Positions 10,376 to 19,618 of a stretch of 64,000 nt of DNA are shown piece after piece. The stretch is from Cladocopium goreaui (Eukaryota > Sar > Dinophyceae > Suessiales > Symbiodiniaceae): the NCBI GenBank assembly GCA_947184155.2, contig CAMXCT020000264.1, positions 194,501-258,500 of the forward strand, in the 5' to 3' direction. The first letter of the stretch is position 1. Each line of letters opens with the position of its first letter. Under the pieces are notes generated by a model. The model saw only the letters and a program-made list of their open reading frames with translations, had not been told where the DNA came from and made no database searches. The position numbers and the translations under genes were made by a program.

Positions 10376-12858
10376 ATTCTTTTATTGGAGAGAGGAACTG
10401 TCGTCAAATCCGACTTCGTCTTGACTGTATGATGGCGAACCGCCAGTAGCTGGCCTCCAATTGGCAGTGCTGTCCCCTGAGGGCGAGAAATGATATGTAG
10501 ATTTTCATCCAAATGACTTGAAAATTGTCGCCAATCACCATTGTCAATGCTATAATGTGTTGCTGGAATGGAATAGAGGTCATGATACCAATGTCGAATC
10601 CATATTCGCATATATGGCCAAAGTTGAGTCAGCCAAAGTGCCAGTCCAATCAGTTTCTCAAGGTTCCGCTTGGAAGTCCTGGAGCTGCGTCCCATAGAAT
10701 GGAGATAGCCCAGAAACTTGTCAATCTTTTGCATTGGTATCTCAATAAAACCGGAACGAAAATGGATTTTCCAGCCAATCCATTGTATGCTGAATGCAAG
10801 TTCGCATTTCTGCCAAGAAACGGGGATGTTGACAATTTGACAAAACAGACAAATCATAGTAGCTGAGATTGGCATGCCAAAACTGGATTGATGGAACAAA
10901 TAGTCATCAACGTACAGTAGGGCCACATGTGCCCACCAGAGCAAAAAGTGGAAGAACCTCAACATCCAGCCGCCAAGTCTAGACCACCATGAGGCCGAGA
11001 AAGTGGCCCCGAAAGGGGCCACTCTGTAAAAATACAATTGATTTTGCAGCGTAAATCCGAGAAGGCCATGTTCTTCTTCCCGAATGCATACTCTTTTGTG
11101 AGCTGCTTTAATGTCAAGCGAAAATCCCATGTGATCCCCAGAATAGTTTCGGATCGGAAATGTACGAAGTACATCCTTAGCGGATGGCAACGTACTTCGC
11201 TCTGGTATCACACAACGCCCGTTAAGGCCGCAGATTGTTTGGTCTAAGACCAGTCTTGGAGGCCGCCCATCTGCGTGGGCAATACCAAGTTTGCCCAGCG
11301 CAACGCCCAATGGATATCTTTGTTGTGCATCCTGCAAAGTACCATCAAATGGGAACACCCATCCTTTGTCGATTTCCTGTTGTACAAGCTGTCTGGTCAA
11401 CATGATATCATCGTCAGCGCTCTGCCAGTTCGTCAAATGGGCCGACAGTGGTGGCTCATCAGCATCCGCAGAAACATTAAGAGGAAAGCAATTACTCAAA
11501 GGAATATCCCGTTGAAAACCAGTGCCCACACCCTCAATCAGCGCTGGAAACAATGCCTGATCGGGGTCTTGCATGATCTGGCAGAGTCCATGCATAATGT
11601 GCAAACACATAGGTTGATGGTCCCGGATAGTCCAATCTGGGTTGATGCCGGAATCCTGCAAAAATTGTTCCAGGTCATTGCGAAAAGGAGTGATGATATT
11701 CTCTGCAAACGGTGGAGAAGAATGATCAGTTTGCGAAAAGAATTGGACTAAAAACTTGTCCAACCGATTATCCAAAATGCGTTGAACCCACTTCTGTCGA
11801 AGAGGACCGAAAAAGTCCGTGGCCACGCGCTCACCCAAACTCCAGTCAGGGTTAGATGTAAATCCACCACCATCTTCTTGTCCAAAAGGGGGTTGGTGGA
11901 TGGTTTTCAAGGGAGGAATCTGAGAGATATCATCCCATTTCCAGTCGTGCGATGAATGACTCACCAGAGGTGCCACTCTCTCCGCAAAGGCTGTAGCCAG
12001 ATCCTCCGGGTAGCAAGCTGTTTGTCTACTCAAATATTCACCTGTGTCAGACACGGTTCCAACCAAAGATACATGGCTCCCTTTAGGGTGATCGCAGAGG
12101 TGGCCCAATTCGGCAATTTTTTGCCAGCTACTCGCAAACATCCATTGTTTGTACCAGTTCTTACCATATGCGCAAGCAGAAATAACCACGCACCAGGCCG
12201 AAATCAGAGTCACAAAAGCTTTGACACAATCTTCCAACCAACTCATAGCTGATGGAGGTTGCTCTAGGTGAGCATGACCTCCTGCTTGATAAATCAATGT
12301 TAAGCAAGTCACACATCGAAAAAGCATCATATATGAATCTTGTACCTGAAGAAGCTCCGCACTTGTCAATCCAGGGACACCTTGCATAGCTTCTGGTGTC
12401 CTCAAGGCTTTAGGACCAGGTCGATGCAGTTTCAGCCGAGAGTAGTGGGCGCAGGAAGGAGAAGCAGCGCCATATGCCACCTGGCCCGATGAGCAGATCC
12501 TCAAGAGCTGCTCATAGCTCTGGTCATTCAACAAATCCATCCTTGAGTCCAGAAGAATATCAAAGGCTAAGACATCACCATGTTGTGCCAAAATGGCTTT
12601 ACTCAATGGCCGTGTTGCTCCCGAGCAAATATCTAAAAATATTTTGCCGTCACCTGTGTGAAACACTGGATGAGATGGTGAAAGAACTGTTGGTGAAACT
12701 GGTGATACTGCTGCCTCCCCGGAGGAACCGGGAGGTGAAACCTGAACCTCCGAAACATCTTTTAAAGATACTGCTGAGGACGCTGTCGCTGCTGGTGCTG
12801 GAGTAGTGGAGCCTGTCGCCATGGCCACTTCCTGCACTTCCGGTTCCTGCTGTGAAAG
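10270..12858 (-). CDS. Polyprotein: C5-methyltransferase-like domain plus reverse transcriptase
   Basis: The frame is open from the codon after the gag stop (12858); the first ATG is ~12822 (MATGSTTPAP). Numbering below is from 12837. Residues ~64-300 resemble a C5-cytosine methyltransferase: SAM-binding-like FLDICSGATRPLSKAI with an acidic residue at AFDILLD (~93), a PSC motif in GAASPSCAHYS (Cys ~129, position of the catalytic Cys), and HLEQPPSAM (~191) where ENV/ENP is usual. Residues ~430-760 are reverse transcriptase: motif A GFSLDIKAAHKRV (Asp ~575), motif B RVAPFGATFSASWW, and YVDD at 642-645. It reads as intact, except that RNase H needs a frame change. DNA methyltransferases captured by retrotransposons are known from Symbiodinium; I cannot say whether this is the same lineage. 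Confidence 0.75.
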   Translation of the reverse strand, partial: LSQQEPEVQEVAMATGSTTPAPAATASSAVSLKDVSEVQVSPPGSSGEAAVSPVSPTVLSPSHPVFHTGDGKIFLDICSGATRPLSKAILAQHGDVLAFDILLDSRMDLLNDQSYEQLLRICSSGQVAYGAASPSCAHYSRLKLHRPGPKALRTPEAMQGVPGLTSAELLQVQDSYMMLFRCVTCLTLIYQAGGHAHLEQPPSAMSWLEDCVKAFVTLISAWCVVISACAYGKNWYKQWMFASSWQKIAELGHLCDHPKGSHVSLVGTVSDTGEYLSRQTACYPEDLATAFAERVAPLVSHSSHDWKWDDISQIPPLKTIHQPPFGQEDGGGFTSNPDWSLGERVATDFFGPLRQKWVQRILDNRLDKFLVQFFSQTDHSSPPFAENIITPFRNDLEQFLQDSGINPDWTIRDHQPMCLHIMHGLCQIMQDPDQALFPALIEGVGTGFQRDIPLSNCFPLNVSADADEPPLSAHLTNWQSADDDIMLTRQLVQQEIDKGWVFPFDGTLQDAQQRYPLGVALGKLGIAHADGRPPRLVLDQTICGLNGRCVIPERSTLPSAKDVLRTFPIRNYSGDHMGFSLDIKAAHKRVCIREEEHGLLGFTLQNQLYFYRVAPFGATFSASWWSRLGGWMLRFFHFLLWWAHVALLYVDDYLFHQSSFGMPISATMICLFCQIVNIPVSWQKCELAFSIQWIGWKIHFRSGFIEIPMQKIDKFLGYLHSMGRSSRTSKRNLEKLIGLALWLTQLWPYMRIWIRHWYHDLYSIPATHYSIDNGDWRQFSSHLDENLHIISRPQGTALPIGGQLLAVRHHTVKTKSDLTTVPLSNKRIWLRIRDPSSTKRHLSSSVYELYNISYNGSQACLL

Positions 12859-12861
12859 TCA
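12856..12861 (-). promoter_or_regulatory. Single in-frame UGA between gag-like and pol-like frames
   Basis: The gag-like frame (first base 13746) and the methyltransferase-RT frame are the same frame, separated only by TGA followed by CTT. UGA-CU is a known leaky stop context (strongest as UGA-CUA). This resembles gag-pol stop read-through, but could equally be a point mutation. Confidence 0.45.
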
Positions 12862-13749
12862 GTGTGATGTGTTTTGATGCTGGAGGGCGCCATGATCCAG
12901 GCCGCAAGCTTGACCGTTGACCGGATATGCACATCCATGTTGGAAACGGCAGTTGTCACCCAGGGAACAATTACCTGTTTGGTATCTCATACACAACTGC
13001 TTCCACTGACCGTCCTTTGTCTTGACATCAGTCAGCCATTGCACTTTCCCTTTGCCCTTTGATTTGCCTTTGCCTTTCGATGGTTTGCCTTTGCCTTTAC
13101 CTTTATTCGATGCAGGAACAGTCCAAGGTTGAGATGAGGACTGGGCTTTGGCTGGACGTGGACGGAGCTGCAACAAACCTGGCAAATCATGACGAATATG
13201 AGTGAACTCATGCAGACAATTGTCCATGTCCCAGTTGCGTTCAGCCATTAAATCTGCTATTGATGCCCAAATCTGTCTATCTGCAGCCTGCGCTTCAGTA
13301 ATGGATGCACACCTCAACATGGTTTCCGGATCCACCTTCTGCGTCAAGAAGCCCAGAAATTTGGCCGAGTAAGCCTTTAGATTTGCCAGGTGTGCACCTC
13401 CACACATTGCAACTGCCATGTCATGGACTGCCAGCAAATTTCGTACCGCATTGACCCCAAAACCTGAATTGGAAATATCTATTGAGGGAGGTTCATCAAC
13501 CAACAGGTTATGCAATGAAGCCACTTCCAATTTGGGCATCTTGGTTTGCCGCTGGGAGGAAATCTCATCAGCTTTAGCCATCGTTAGCCTGTATTTCCAA
13601 GGAATCCAGGCCCATTGCTTCTTCAGAAGCTGGTGGTGAACAAGGCTGAGGAGTCTCGTGCTTGGCATGGTGTCATGGTTTACCAACTCTGACGGGTAAC
13701 TAGCCAGAAATTTGGCTTTCAACTGGTCAATCACTGAGGAATCCAACTT
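12859..13749 (-). CDS. Gag-like protein with CCCH zinc finger (5' end in gap)
   Basis: Open from the assembly gap to a TGA at 12859-12861, at least 295 codons. After an alpha-helical region comes a very basic Gly/Lys stretch (GKGKGKPSKGKGKSKGKGK) and a zinc finger near the C-terminus: CMRYQTGNCSLGDNCRFQHG, that is C-x7-C-x5-C-x3-H, then a second C/H cluster (NGQACGLDHG). CCCH fingers are RNA-binding and replace the usual CCHC knuckle of gag. The protein sits upstream of RT in the same frame, consistent with a nucleocapsid role. The N-terminus cannot be defined. Confidence 0.7.
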   Translation of the reverse strand, partial: KLDSSVIDQLKAKFLASYPSELVNHDTMPSTRLLSLVHHQLLKKQWAWIPWKYRLTMAKADEISSQRQTKMPKLEVASLHNLLVDEPPSIDISNSGFGVNAVRNLLAVHDMAVAMCGGAHLANLKAYSAKFLGFLTQKVDPETMLRCASITEAQAADRQIWASIADLMAERNWDMDNCLHEFTHIRHDLPGLLQLRPRPAKAQSSSQPWTVPASNKGKGKGKPSKGKGKSKGKGKVQWLTDVKTKDGQWKQLCMRYQTGNCSLGDNCRFQHGCAYPVNGQACGLDHGALQHQNTSH

Positions 13750-14603
13750 NNNNNNNNNNNNNNNNNNNNNNNNNNNNNNNNNNNNNNNNNNNNNNNNNNN
13801 NNNNNNNNNNNNNNNNNNNNNNNNNNNNNNNNNNNNNNNNNNNNNNNNNNNNNNNNNNNNNNNNNNNNNNNNNNNNNNNNNNNNNNNNNNNNNNNNNNNN
13901 NNNNNNNNNNNNNNNNNNNNNNNNNNNNNNNNNNNNNNNNNNNNNNNNNNNNNNNNNNNNNNNNNNNNNNNNNNNNNNNNNNNNNNNNNNNNNNNNNNNN
14001 NNNNNNNNNNNNNNNNNNNNNNNNNNNNNNNNNNNNNNNNNNNNNNNNNNNNNNNNNNNNNNNNNNNNNNNNNNNNNNNNNNNNNNNNNNNNNNNNNNNN
14101 NNNNNNNNNNNNNNNNNNNNNNNNNNNNNNNNNNNNNNNNNNNNNNNNNNNNNNNNNNNNNNNNNNNNNNNNNNNNNNNNNNNNNNNNNNNNNNNNNNNN
14201 NNNNNNNNNNNNNNNNNNNNNNNNNNNNNNNNNNNNNNNNNNNNNNNNNNNNNNNNNNNNNNNNNNNNNNNNNNNNNNNNNNNNNNNNNNNNNNNNNNNN
14301 NNNNNNNNNNNNNNNNNNNNNNNNNNNNNNNNNNNNNNNNNNNNNNNNNNNNNNNNNNNNNNNNNNNNNNNNNNNNNNNNNNNNNNNNNNNNNNNNNNNN
14401 NNNNNNNNNNNNNNNNNNNNNNNNNNNNNNNNNNNNNNNNNNNNNNNNNNNNNNNNNNNNNNNNNNNNNNNNNNNNNNNNNNNNNNNNNNNNNNNNNNNN
14501 NNNNNNNNNNNNNNNNNNNNNNNNNNNNNNNNNNNNNNNNNNNNNNNNNNNNNNNNNNNNNNNNNNNNNNNNNNNNNNNNNNNNNNNNNNNNNNNNNNNN
14601 NNN
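13750..14603. other. Assembly gap (N run)
   Basis: 854 undetermined bases. The 5' end of the gag-like gene and any terminal repeat of that element probably lie in or beyond the gap. Gap size may be nominal. Confidence 1.
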
Positions 14604-14699
14604 CGGAAGTTTCAAAAATAGGAAACCTATAGGAGAGGTTGGTTGTTGTGACTCAGGGATGGCAGAGCGAATCCACTGATGGACCGAAAGGTGCTTGAG

Positions 14700-14930
14700 G
14701 TCTCCTCTCTTTCTCTCTCTCTTTCTCTGACTATCTACCTGCCTACCAACCTATCTTCTATGTATCTATCTATCTATCTATCTATCTACCTATCTATCTA
14801 TCTATCTATCTATCTATCGATGTATCTATCTATCTATCTATCTATCTCTCTCTCTCTCTTTCATCTATATAATTACCTATCTATCTATCTATCTGTCTGT
14901 CTATCTGTCTACCTGTCTGTCTGTGGTGCA
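14700..14930. repeat. TATC/CTAT tetranucleotide microsatellite
   Basis: Long (CTAT)n with interspersed CTGT and TCTC variants. The long Leu/Ser/Ile/Tyr reading frame across it is a repeat artefact. Confidence 0.95.
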
Positions 14931-15485
14931 GTGTCATCCAGTGTAATGTAGTGTAGTGTAATGTAGTGTAGTGTAATGTAGTGTAGTGTATTGGAGTGTA
15001 GTGGAATGTAGTGTAGTGTAGTGTAATGTAGTGTAGTGAAGTGTAATTCAGTGTAGTGGAGTGTAGTGGAAGGTAGTGTAGTGTAGTGTAATGTAGTGTA
15101 GTGGAGTGTAGTGTAGTGTAGTGGAGTGTAGTGGAGTGTAGTGGAGTGTAGTTGTGTAGTTGTGTACTTGTAGCTGTAGTGTTGTGGAGTGTAGTATAGT
15201 GTAACGTAGTGTAGTGGAGTGTAGTGTAATGTACTGTAGTGGAATTTAGTGTGGTGGAGTGTAGTGTAGTGTAACGTAGTGTAGTGGAGTGTAGTGTAAT
15301 GTAGTGTAGTGTAATTTAGTGTAGTGTAATTTAGTGTAGTGTAATTTAGTGTAGTGTAATTTAGTGTAGTGGAGTGTAGTGGAGTGTAGTTGTAGTTGTA
15401 CTTGTAGTTGTAGTGGAGTGTAGTGTAATGTAGTGAAGTGTAGTGGAAGGTAATGTAGTGTAGTGTAATGTAGTGTAGTGTAGTG
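14931..15485. repeat. GTGTA-type pentanucleotide satellite
   Basis: About 550 bp of 5-bp units, GTGTA with GTGGA, ATGTA, GTGAA and ATTTA variants. Longer sub-blocks recur (for example GTGTAGTGTAATTTA around 15300-15365), pointing to repeated segmental slippage. Confidence 0.95.
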
Positions 15486-16100
15486 AAGCGAAGCGAAGGG
15501 ACATCTGAACCTCCAAAAGTGGTCCGAACCCCTAGTGTTTTTAACATTTTGACTTCGAAACGTGCTCCGCGCCACAACGGCATGCACTTTTTCGACATCT
15601 CAACTGGCAAAAATGGTCCGGAGCTTGTGTGTTTTGTACATTTTGACTTCCAAAGTGCTTCTCGCCACAACGGCGTGCACTTTTTCGACATCTCAACGTC
15701 CAAAAGTCGTCCGACGCTGAGGTGTTTTGTACATTTTGACTTGGAAATGTGCTTCGTGCCACAACGGCGTGCACTTTTTGGACATCTCAACTTCCAAAAG
15801 TGCTCCGAGAATGGTGTTTTGTACATTTTCACTTGGAAATGTGCTTCGCGCCACAAGGCGTGCAATTTTTCATCTCTCATCTGGCCAGCTGGCTCCGCAC
15901 CCGCCGCTTTAGCGAGCCTACTTTTCGACCCTCCGGAGCCCCAAATCATTGGAAAAACAGAGTGTTTCGCGACTTTCTACCTTTCACGCATCTGCATCTT
16001 CTTTCTTCTTACCTTTGTTTCTTCTGATCTTTCTCTTCTCTCTGCCTCTGCCCTGCTCTGCTTTTCATCTGTCCATATTGTCGGAAGTTTGACTTCTAAA
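15486..16100. repeat. ~95-bp tandem repeat of Symbiodiniaceae type and its tail
   Basis: Four diverged copies (15500-15885) of a ~95-bp unit with conserved core GTTTTGTACATTTTGACTT, then GCCACAACGGCGTGCACTTT and TCGACATCTCAA. A conserved tail (15885-16100) follows with no tandem copies. I recognise translations of this sequence (peptides like ATTACTFST and HNGVHFFDIST) as recurrent in Symbiodiniaceae gene models. That is recollection of the family and supports the organism call. The plus-strand 331-codon frame is open only because of the repeats. Confidence 0.85.
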
Positions 16101-16111
16101 CTTCCTTCGAA

Positions 16112-16182
16112 TACTACTAGTACTACTACTACTACTACTACTATTACTACTACTACTACTAGTACTACTACTACTACTACTA

Positions 16183-16213
<31 letters not shown>

Positions 16214-16300
16214 CACTACTGCTACTGCTACTACTACTACTACTACTACTGCTACTCCTACTACTACTACTACTACGACTACTACTACTACTACTACTAG

Positions 16301-16345
<45 letters not shown>
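16112..16345. repeat. CTA trinucleotide microsatellite
   Basis: About 75 CTA units with occasional GTA, CCA, GCT and ACGACT interruptions. Confidence 0.95.
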
Positions 16346-16346
<1 letters not shown>

Positions 16347-16347
<1 letters not shown>

Positions 16348-16580
16348 TTCTTGGTCCGCATTTGCGGGGGGGGAGGGCGCAGCGACCCCCCCGCACCCCC
16401 CCACCCCCTTTTATTTTTTACCCGGCGCCCCTTGCTACCTACTCCTATTCCTTTTGCCTTGCCCAGCAGCATCAATGATTTGGGTTCCTATGCGCTTCTT
16501 TCTTGGTCCGCATTGCGGGGAGAGGCGCTGCGCCCTCCCCCCTGCACCCCCCCACCCGTTCTTTTTTAACACTGGCTACT
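16347..16580. repeat. Two copies of a GC-rich ~80-bp unit
   Basis: CTTGGTCCGCATTTGCGGGG at 16350 and CTTGGTCCGCATTGCGGGGA at ~16502 both lead into a C-rich stretch ending CACCCCCCCACCC and then T-rich sequence. The copies are diverged and lie between two CTA microsatellites. Confidence 0.7.
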
Positions 16581-16629
16581 CCTACGTCCTTTGTTTTCAT
16601 ATGCATCGTTTTTACTATTACTGCCACTA

Positions 16630-16638
16630 CTGCTACTG

Positions 16639-16692
<54 letters not shown>

Positions 16693-16716
16693 ACTACTAC
16701 TCCTGCTGCTGCTGCT
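16630..16716. repeat. Second CTA trinucleotide microsatellite
   Basis: About 28 CTA/CTG units ending immediately before the start of copia-like element B coding sequence. Confidence 0.95.
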
Positions 16717-16727
16717 ACTACCATGTC

Positions 16728-17451
16728 TAGCCAAAACACCTGAGGCCACGATCATGATTCACGTTGATGATATTCTTTATGTTGGATTGAAACCTTTCTG
16801 GAACGATGTTTTCTGAAGAAGATGAAAGAGAGATTTTCAATGAGTCATGATGAGCTGACGGGTGCAGGATCAAGCATTAGTTTTCTGAGAAGGAAAATCA
16901 TGGAAGTTGAAGATGGTTTGATTTTGGCTCCAGGCACAACGGTGGACAAAGTGGTTTCTTCATTTGAGAAAACGTTTGGACAAGCACGGCAGCAAAAGGT
17001 ACCCTGCGATGCAAGCATTCAACTGCCTGACAATTCTCAGAGACTTTCAGAGAAGGATTCCAAGGCATACCGCTCAATTGTGGGACTATGCCTATATGCA
17101 GGCCGGGACAGACTAGATCTCATGTACACCATAAAAGAACTGGCGTCATGCATGAGTGCCCCTACACTGACCTCACTTGCAAGATTGCACAAGATGGTGG
17201 GATTCATGAAAGCTGTGGGGGACATTGGTTTGCATTTACAATTTCCTCAAGATGGGCATGGAAGGCTGAATGCTGGTGGAGAATGCAGATGGATTTTAGG
17301 GAGCTTCAGCGATGCAGATTGGAGTGCAAACAAGTCGACGCGCCGTTCAACGTCATGTGGGGTACATTTCATCAATGGATGTTTCATGTATGCAAGCAGC
17401 AGAAGCCAGAGTGTCATATCACTTAGCTCATGTGAAAGTGAATTAGCTTGG
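16728..17451 (+). pseudogene. Copia B: reverse transcriptase C-terminal part and RNase H
   Basis: Starts within reverse transcriptase at IMIHVDDILYVG (catalytic HVDD). After a frameshift near 16805 it continues with SFLRRKIMEVEDGL, LAPGTTVDKVVSSFE, PCDAS, YRSIVGLCLYAGRDRLDLMY, and RNase H SFSDADWSANKSTRRSTSCG and SLSSCESEL, all typical of Ty1/copia. Another frame break occurs at 17440-17450. Upstream RT, integrase, protease and gag are missing: coding sequence starts directly after a CTA microsatellite, at almost the same point where copia A is cut. The two differ enough to be separate old insertions of related families. Confidence 0.9.
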
Positions 17452-17519
17452 TGAGCTGCGTTTGCGATGGGATATTCATCAAAGCACGTGCTACGTTTGT
17501 TTTAGATGAACCTTTGGAA

Positions 17520-17539
17520 CATGTCCGGTTTACCGACTC
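17520..17539. repeat. SINE target-site duplication, left copy
   Basis: CATGTCCGGTTTACCGACTC, identical to 17681-17700. It codes for part of copia B RNase H (HVRFTDS), which shows that the target was the copia element. Confidence 0.95.
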
Positions 17540-17680
17540 TTTTTTGTGCTCGGCGCCCGTTGCCTTTCGGCGGGTCGCACTTGAGACTCCCGAGTGGACC
17601 AGCAGGGATTCGAACCACCACCGGCAGTCTGTCAGCGCTGGCAAGACCAACGCCATACCAACTGAGCCATCGGGTCGCCT
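17540..17680 (-). mobile_element. tRNA-derived SINE inserted in copia B
   Basis: On the minus strand the insert starts with a tRNA-like head: GGCGACCCGATGGCTCAGTT with an A box (TGGCTCAGTTGG, 17669-17658) and a B box (GGTTCGAATCC, 17616-17606). It ends with a short body and a terminal A run (T run at 17540-17545). The anticodon arm can be folded with a 7-base loop containing CTT, which would suggest tRNA-Lys, but this is uncertain. Perfect 20-bp target-site duplications flank it. At 141 bp it is a complete short SINE, moved by LINE-type target-primed reverse transcription. It should carry an internal RNA polymerase III promoter. Confidence 0.9.
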
Positions 17681-17700
17681 CATGTCCGGTTTACCGACTC
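17681..17700. repeat. SINE target-site duplication, right copy
   Basis: Perfect repeat of 17520-17539. The copia B RNase H frame resumes from it (SSARQLASRQGSGKIRH). Confidence 0.95.
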
Positions 17701-17750
17701 AAGCTCAGCAAGGCAATTGGCAAGCAGACAAGGGTCAGGTAAGATTAGGC
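17701..17750 (+). pseudogene. Copia B: RNase H segment between two insertions
   Basis: Fifty bases coding SARQLASRQGSGKIRH, colinear with copia A (SARQLCNRQGVGKIRH). The next expected residues (LSGKLLWIQ) are found only after ~300 bp, at ~18049. Confidence 0.8.
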
Positions 17751-18048
17751 ATCGTGGGGGGCGAGTGGAAATGTTAGTCATGCTGAACAGAGAGCACCAA
17801 CACTGTACTTGGCGACCGTCGGAGACAAACAGGAGACAAGCGCGTATAGGTCAAAATCGGGTACCCGAATAATTAGATGGATAATGCTCATGCTAAACAA
17901 TAAATTAATAGATAAACAAATAATTAAATAAACAAATGAATAAATATTATATATATATATATATATATTTAGAATGGTTAATTATATATATATTAACAGT
18001 GCTTTGTAGTGCTTAATTTTTGTTGGCCCGTCACCAAGTGTAGAGTCG
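17751..18048. mobile_element. ~298-bp AT-rich insertion in copia B RNase H
   Basis: Comparison with copia A shows that this stretch interrupts the RNase H frame between KIRH and LAGKLLW. It begins GTGGGGGGCGAG, becomes AT-rich with (TA)n near 17948-17968, and has no coding content. No clear target duplication or terminal inverted repeat was seen. It may be a small non-autonomous element or an intron-like insertion. Confidence 0.5.
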
Positions 18049-18585
18049 AGTCTGTTGCTGGCAGGAAAACTGTTGTGGATACAGGAGAAAACAGCTGACA
18101 ACACCTTCAAACTTCGACAGGTTCCAACAGCATTCAATGTGGCAGATATTCGAACAAAGACTTTGAGCAGACAGAGACTGTTCTTTTTGTTACATGAATG
18201 TGGACCGGTTACATTACAGACTTTTCAAGAGTTGGAGCAGATGAGCATGTTATTCAAAACGAGAAACGTGTCAACTCCCAACAACTGAAAAGAATTTCCA
18301 AAGCAATTTTGCGCATGAGCATTGCCATGGGAGTTACTGGGAGTCTTGGGCCTACAGGACTTGGAGCTATGGCACAACAGCAATGTGCAATTGTGGACAA
18401 GGACAACCAGGACACATCATGGAGCATTTTTGCAATTGTGGTTTTGGTGGTTTGTATGGACGTTTTACTTTCAAAGCTGGCATTCAGGACGTGGAAATGG
18501 GTTGACCGGAAAATGAAGACGCTGGAGAACATCATTCATGGTGTTTCAGGTGAGGTGGAACAGGCCCCACATGAGTTTGCGTTTT
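18049..18585 (+). pseudogene. Copia B: RNase H end and membrane extension
   Basis: LAGKLLWIQEKTADNTFKLRQVPTAFNVADIRTKTLSRQ is the RNase H C-terminus, colinear with copia A. One frame over, the protein continues with LKRISKAILRMSIAMGVTG, then a hydrophobic helix (SIFAIVVLVVCMDVLLSKL) and KWVDRKMKTLENI. This is the same order as copia A: RNase H, then LGPTG-containing linker, membrane segment and basic/charged flank. The linker GVTGSLGPTGLGA is recognisable in both (VLGLGPTGSNA in A). Frameshifts mark it as decayed. Confidence 0.75.
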
Positions 18586-18800
18586 GAACATCACGGCGCA
18601 TTGGTGAACCCAACCATGGGGCTGAGGACCAACTACACAGTCCTGTGGGACTGTCACAATGCCATATTGAAAAAACAAAAAGCAGAAAAAACCAACCACA
18701 AAGGGAAGCAAACACAAGCAAAACAAAAAACCAAACAAAACCAAACAAAAACACCCGAAACGCAAAATCGGCATTGTGATCAAGGCCAGCTCAGTGGAAA
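18586..18800. repeat. Insertion with GAGGACC...AGTCCT module and A/C-rich tract
   Basis: Between two recognisable pieces of the copia B extension is GAGGACCAACTACACAGTCC (~18625), a CTGTCAC motif, and ~100 bases almost free of T on the plus strand (AAAACAAAAAGCAG..., CAAACAAAACC...). The same order of module and tract occurs at 21370-21535 and 33390-33535, in the five-gene units. Confidence 0.55.
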
Positions 18801-19618
18801 AGGATGTCTTGTGCAATGCCAGAGCAGCAGCAGCAGCAGCAGCAGAAGACAGAATTGAAACAGTCATGGCAAGACAGACTGGATTTGAACAGGAGATGAC
18901 TGAAAGTCATGGTTCCTTGGAAGAAGCCTCCAATTGCGTGAGATATGGGCTTGTGGAAATTGGAGGGTTTGTCAGAAACGCCAAACTGACAGTGGCAATT
19001 ACATCAATACTTGGTTGCGATCGACGAGGGTCATGAGGATGAGTTGAAAAGTTTGACAACAAATCCACATGCAGAACTTCCTATGGACACGGATACTGCT
19101 TGGAAACGCGAACTCATTCTTACCCTTCGACTTCGACCTCCAGCACAAAACACGGACTGGGGTCACTCAGTTCCATCACTTCTTAGCAGCCTTTTACTGT
19201 GCAAAAGCCTTATTGCCACAGCTGCTACGAAGAAGCTGTGAAGAGGCCCGTAAAAGTGGCACAGCCTTCCTCAGCACGCTGTGACAAGCAGCAGGCGAAG
19301 GGTGCCTCGGCTTACACACGGTCCCAATTGAAGGAAGAGATCTCCGAGATGACCCGATTGAGACTGAGCATGCTCTGCAGCAGGTTTTTGATCGAAATGA
19401 TACCTACACCAGGACAGGCGAATGTCGAAGGAGGACGTATCATTCGTACTCTCCTTGCTGAGTTTCTACGTGGTTTTTCCCTGAGAACTCTCATCTTTCT
19501 TTTGGACATGGTGCTGCCACAGCTTGATGCCTATCACTCTGGTAGACAATTGCAGCACTTCACAACAGCAGAGCTGAGGCCAACCAGGAGTGCGGCTCAA
19601 TGCCACGTACCAATATGA
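18801..19618 (+). pseudogene. Copia B: coiled-coil part of the C-terminal extension
   Basis: RIETVMARQTGFEQEMTESH and SLEEASNCVRYGLVEIGGFV align with copia A (LATLEEYVDCVHDGLVHYGGFV). Frame changes follow, with further open pieces up to 19618 (for example EFLRGFSLRTLIFLLDMVLP) that may belong to the same protein. The Glu/Arg-rich pattern suggests a coiled coil. Not functional as it stands. Confidence 0.55.

Noticed and set aside
14679-16478. Long frames of Leu/Ser/Ile, Tyr/Thr/His and poly-Thr across 14.7-16.5 kb
   Set aside because: They translate microsatellites and the 95-bp tandem repeat; both strands are open at the same places.
17540-17680. Functional tRNA gene
   Set aside because: A and B boxes are present, but the acceptor stem does not close, the body continues into a SINE tail and perfect target duplications flank it.
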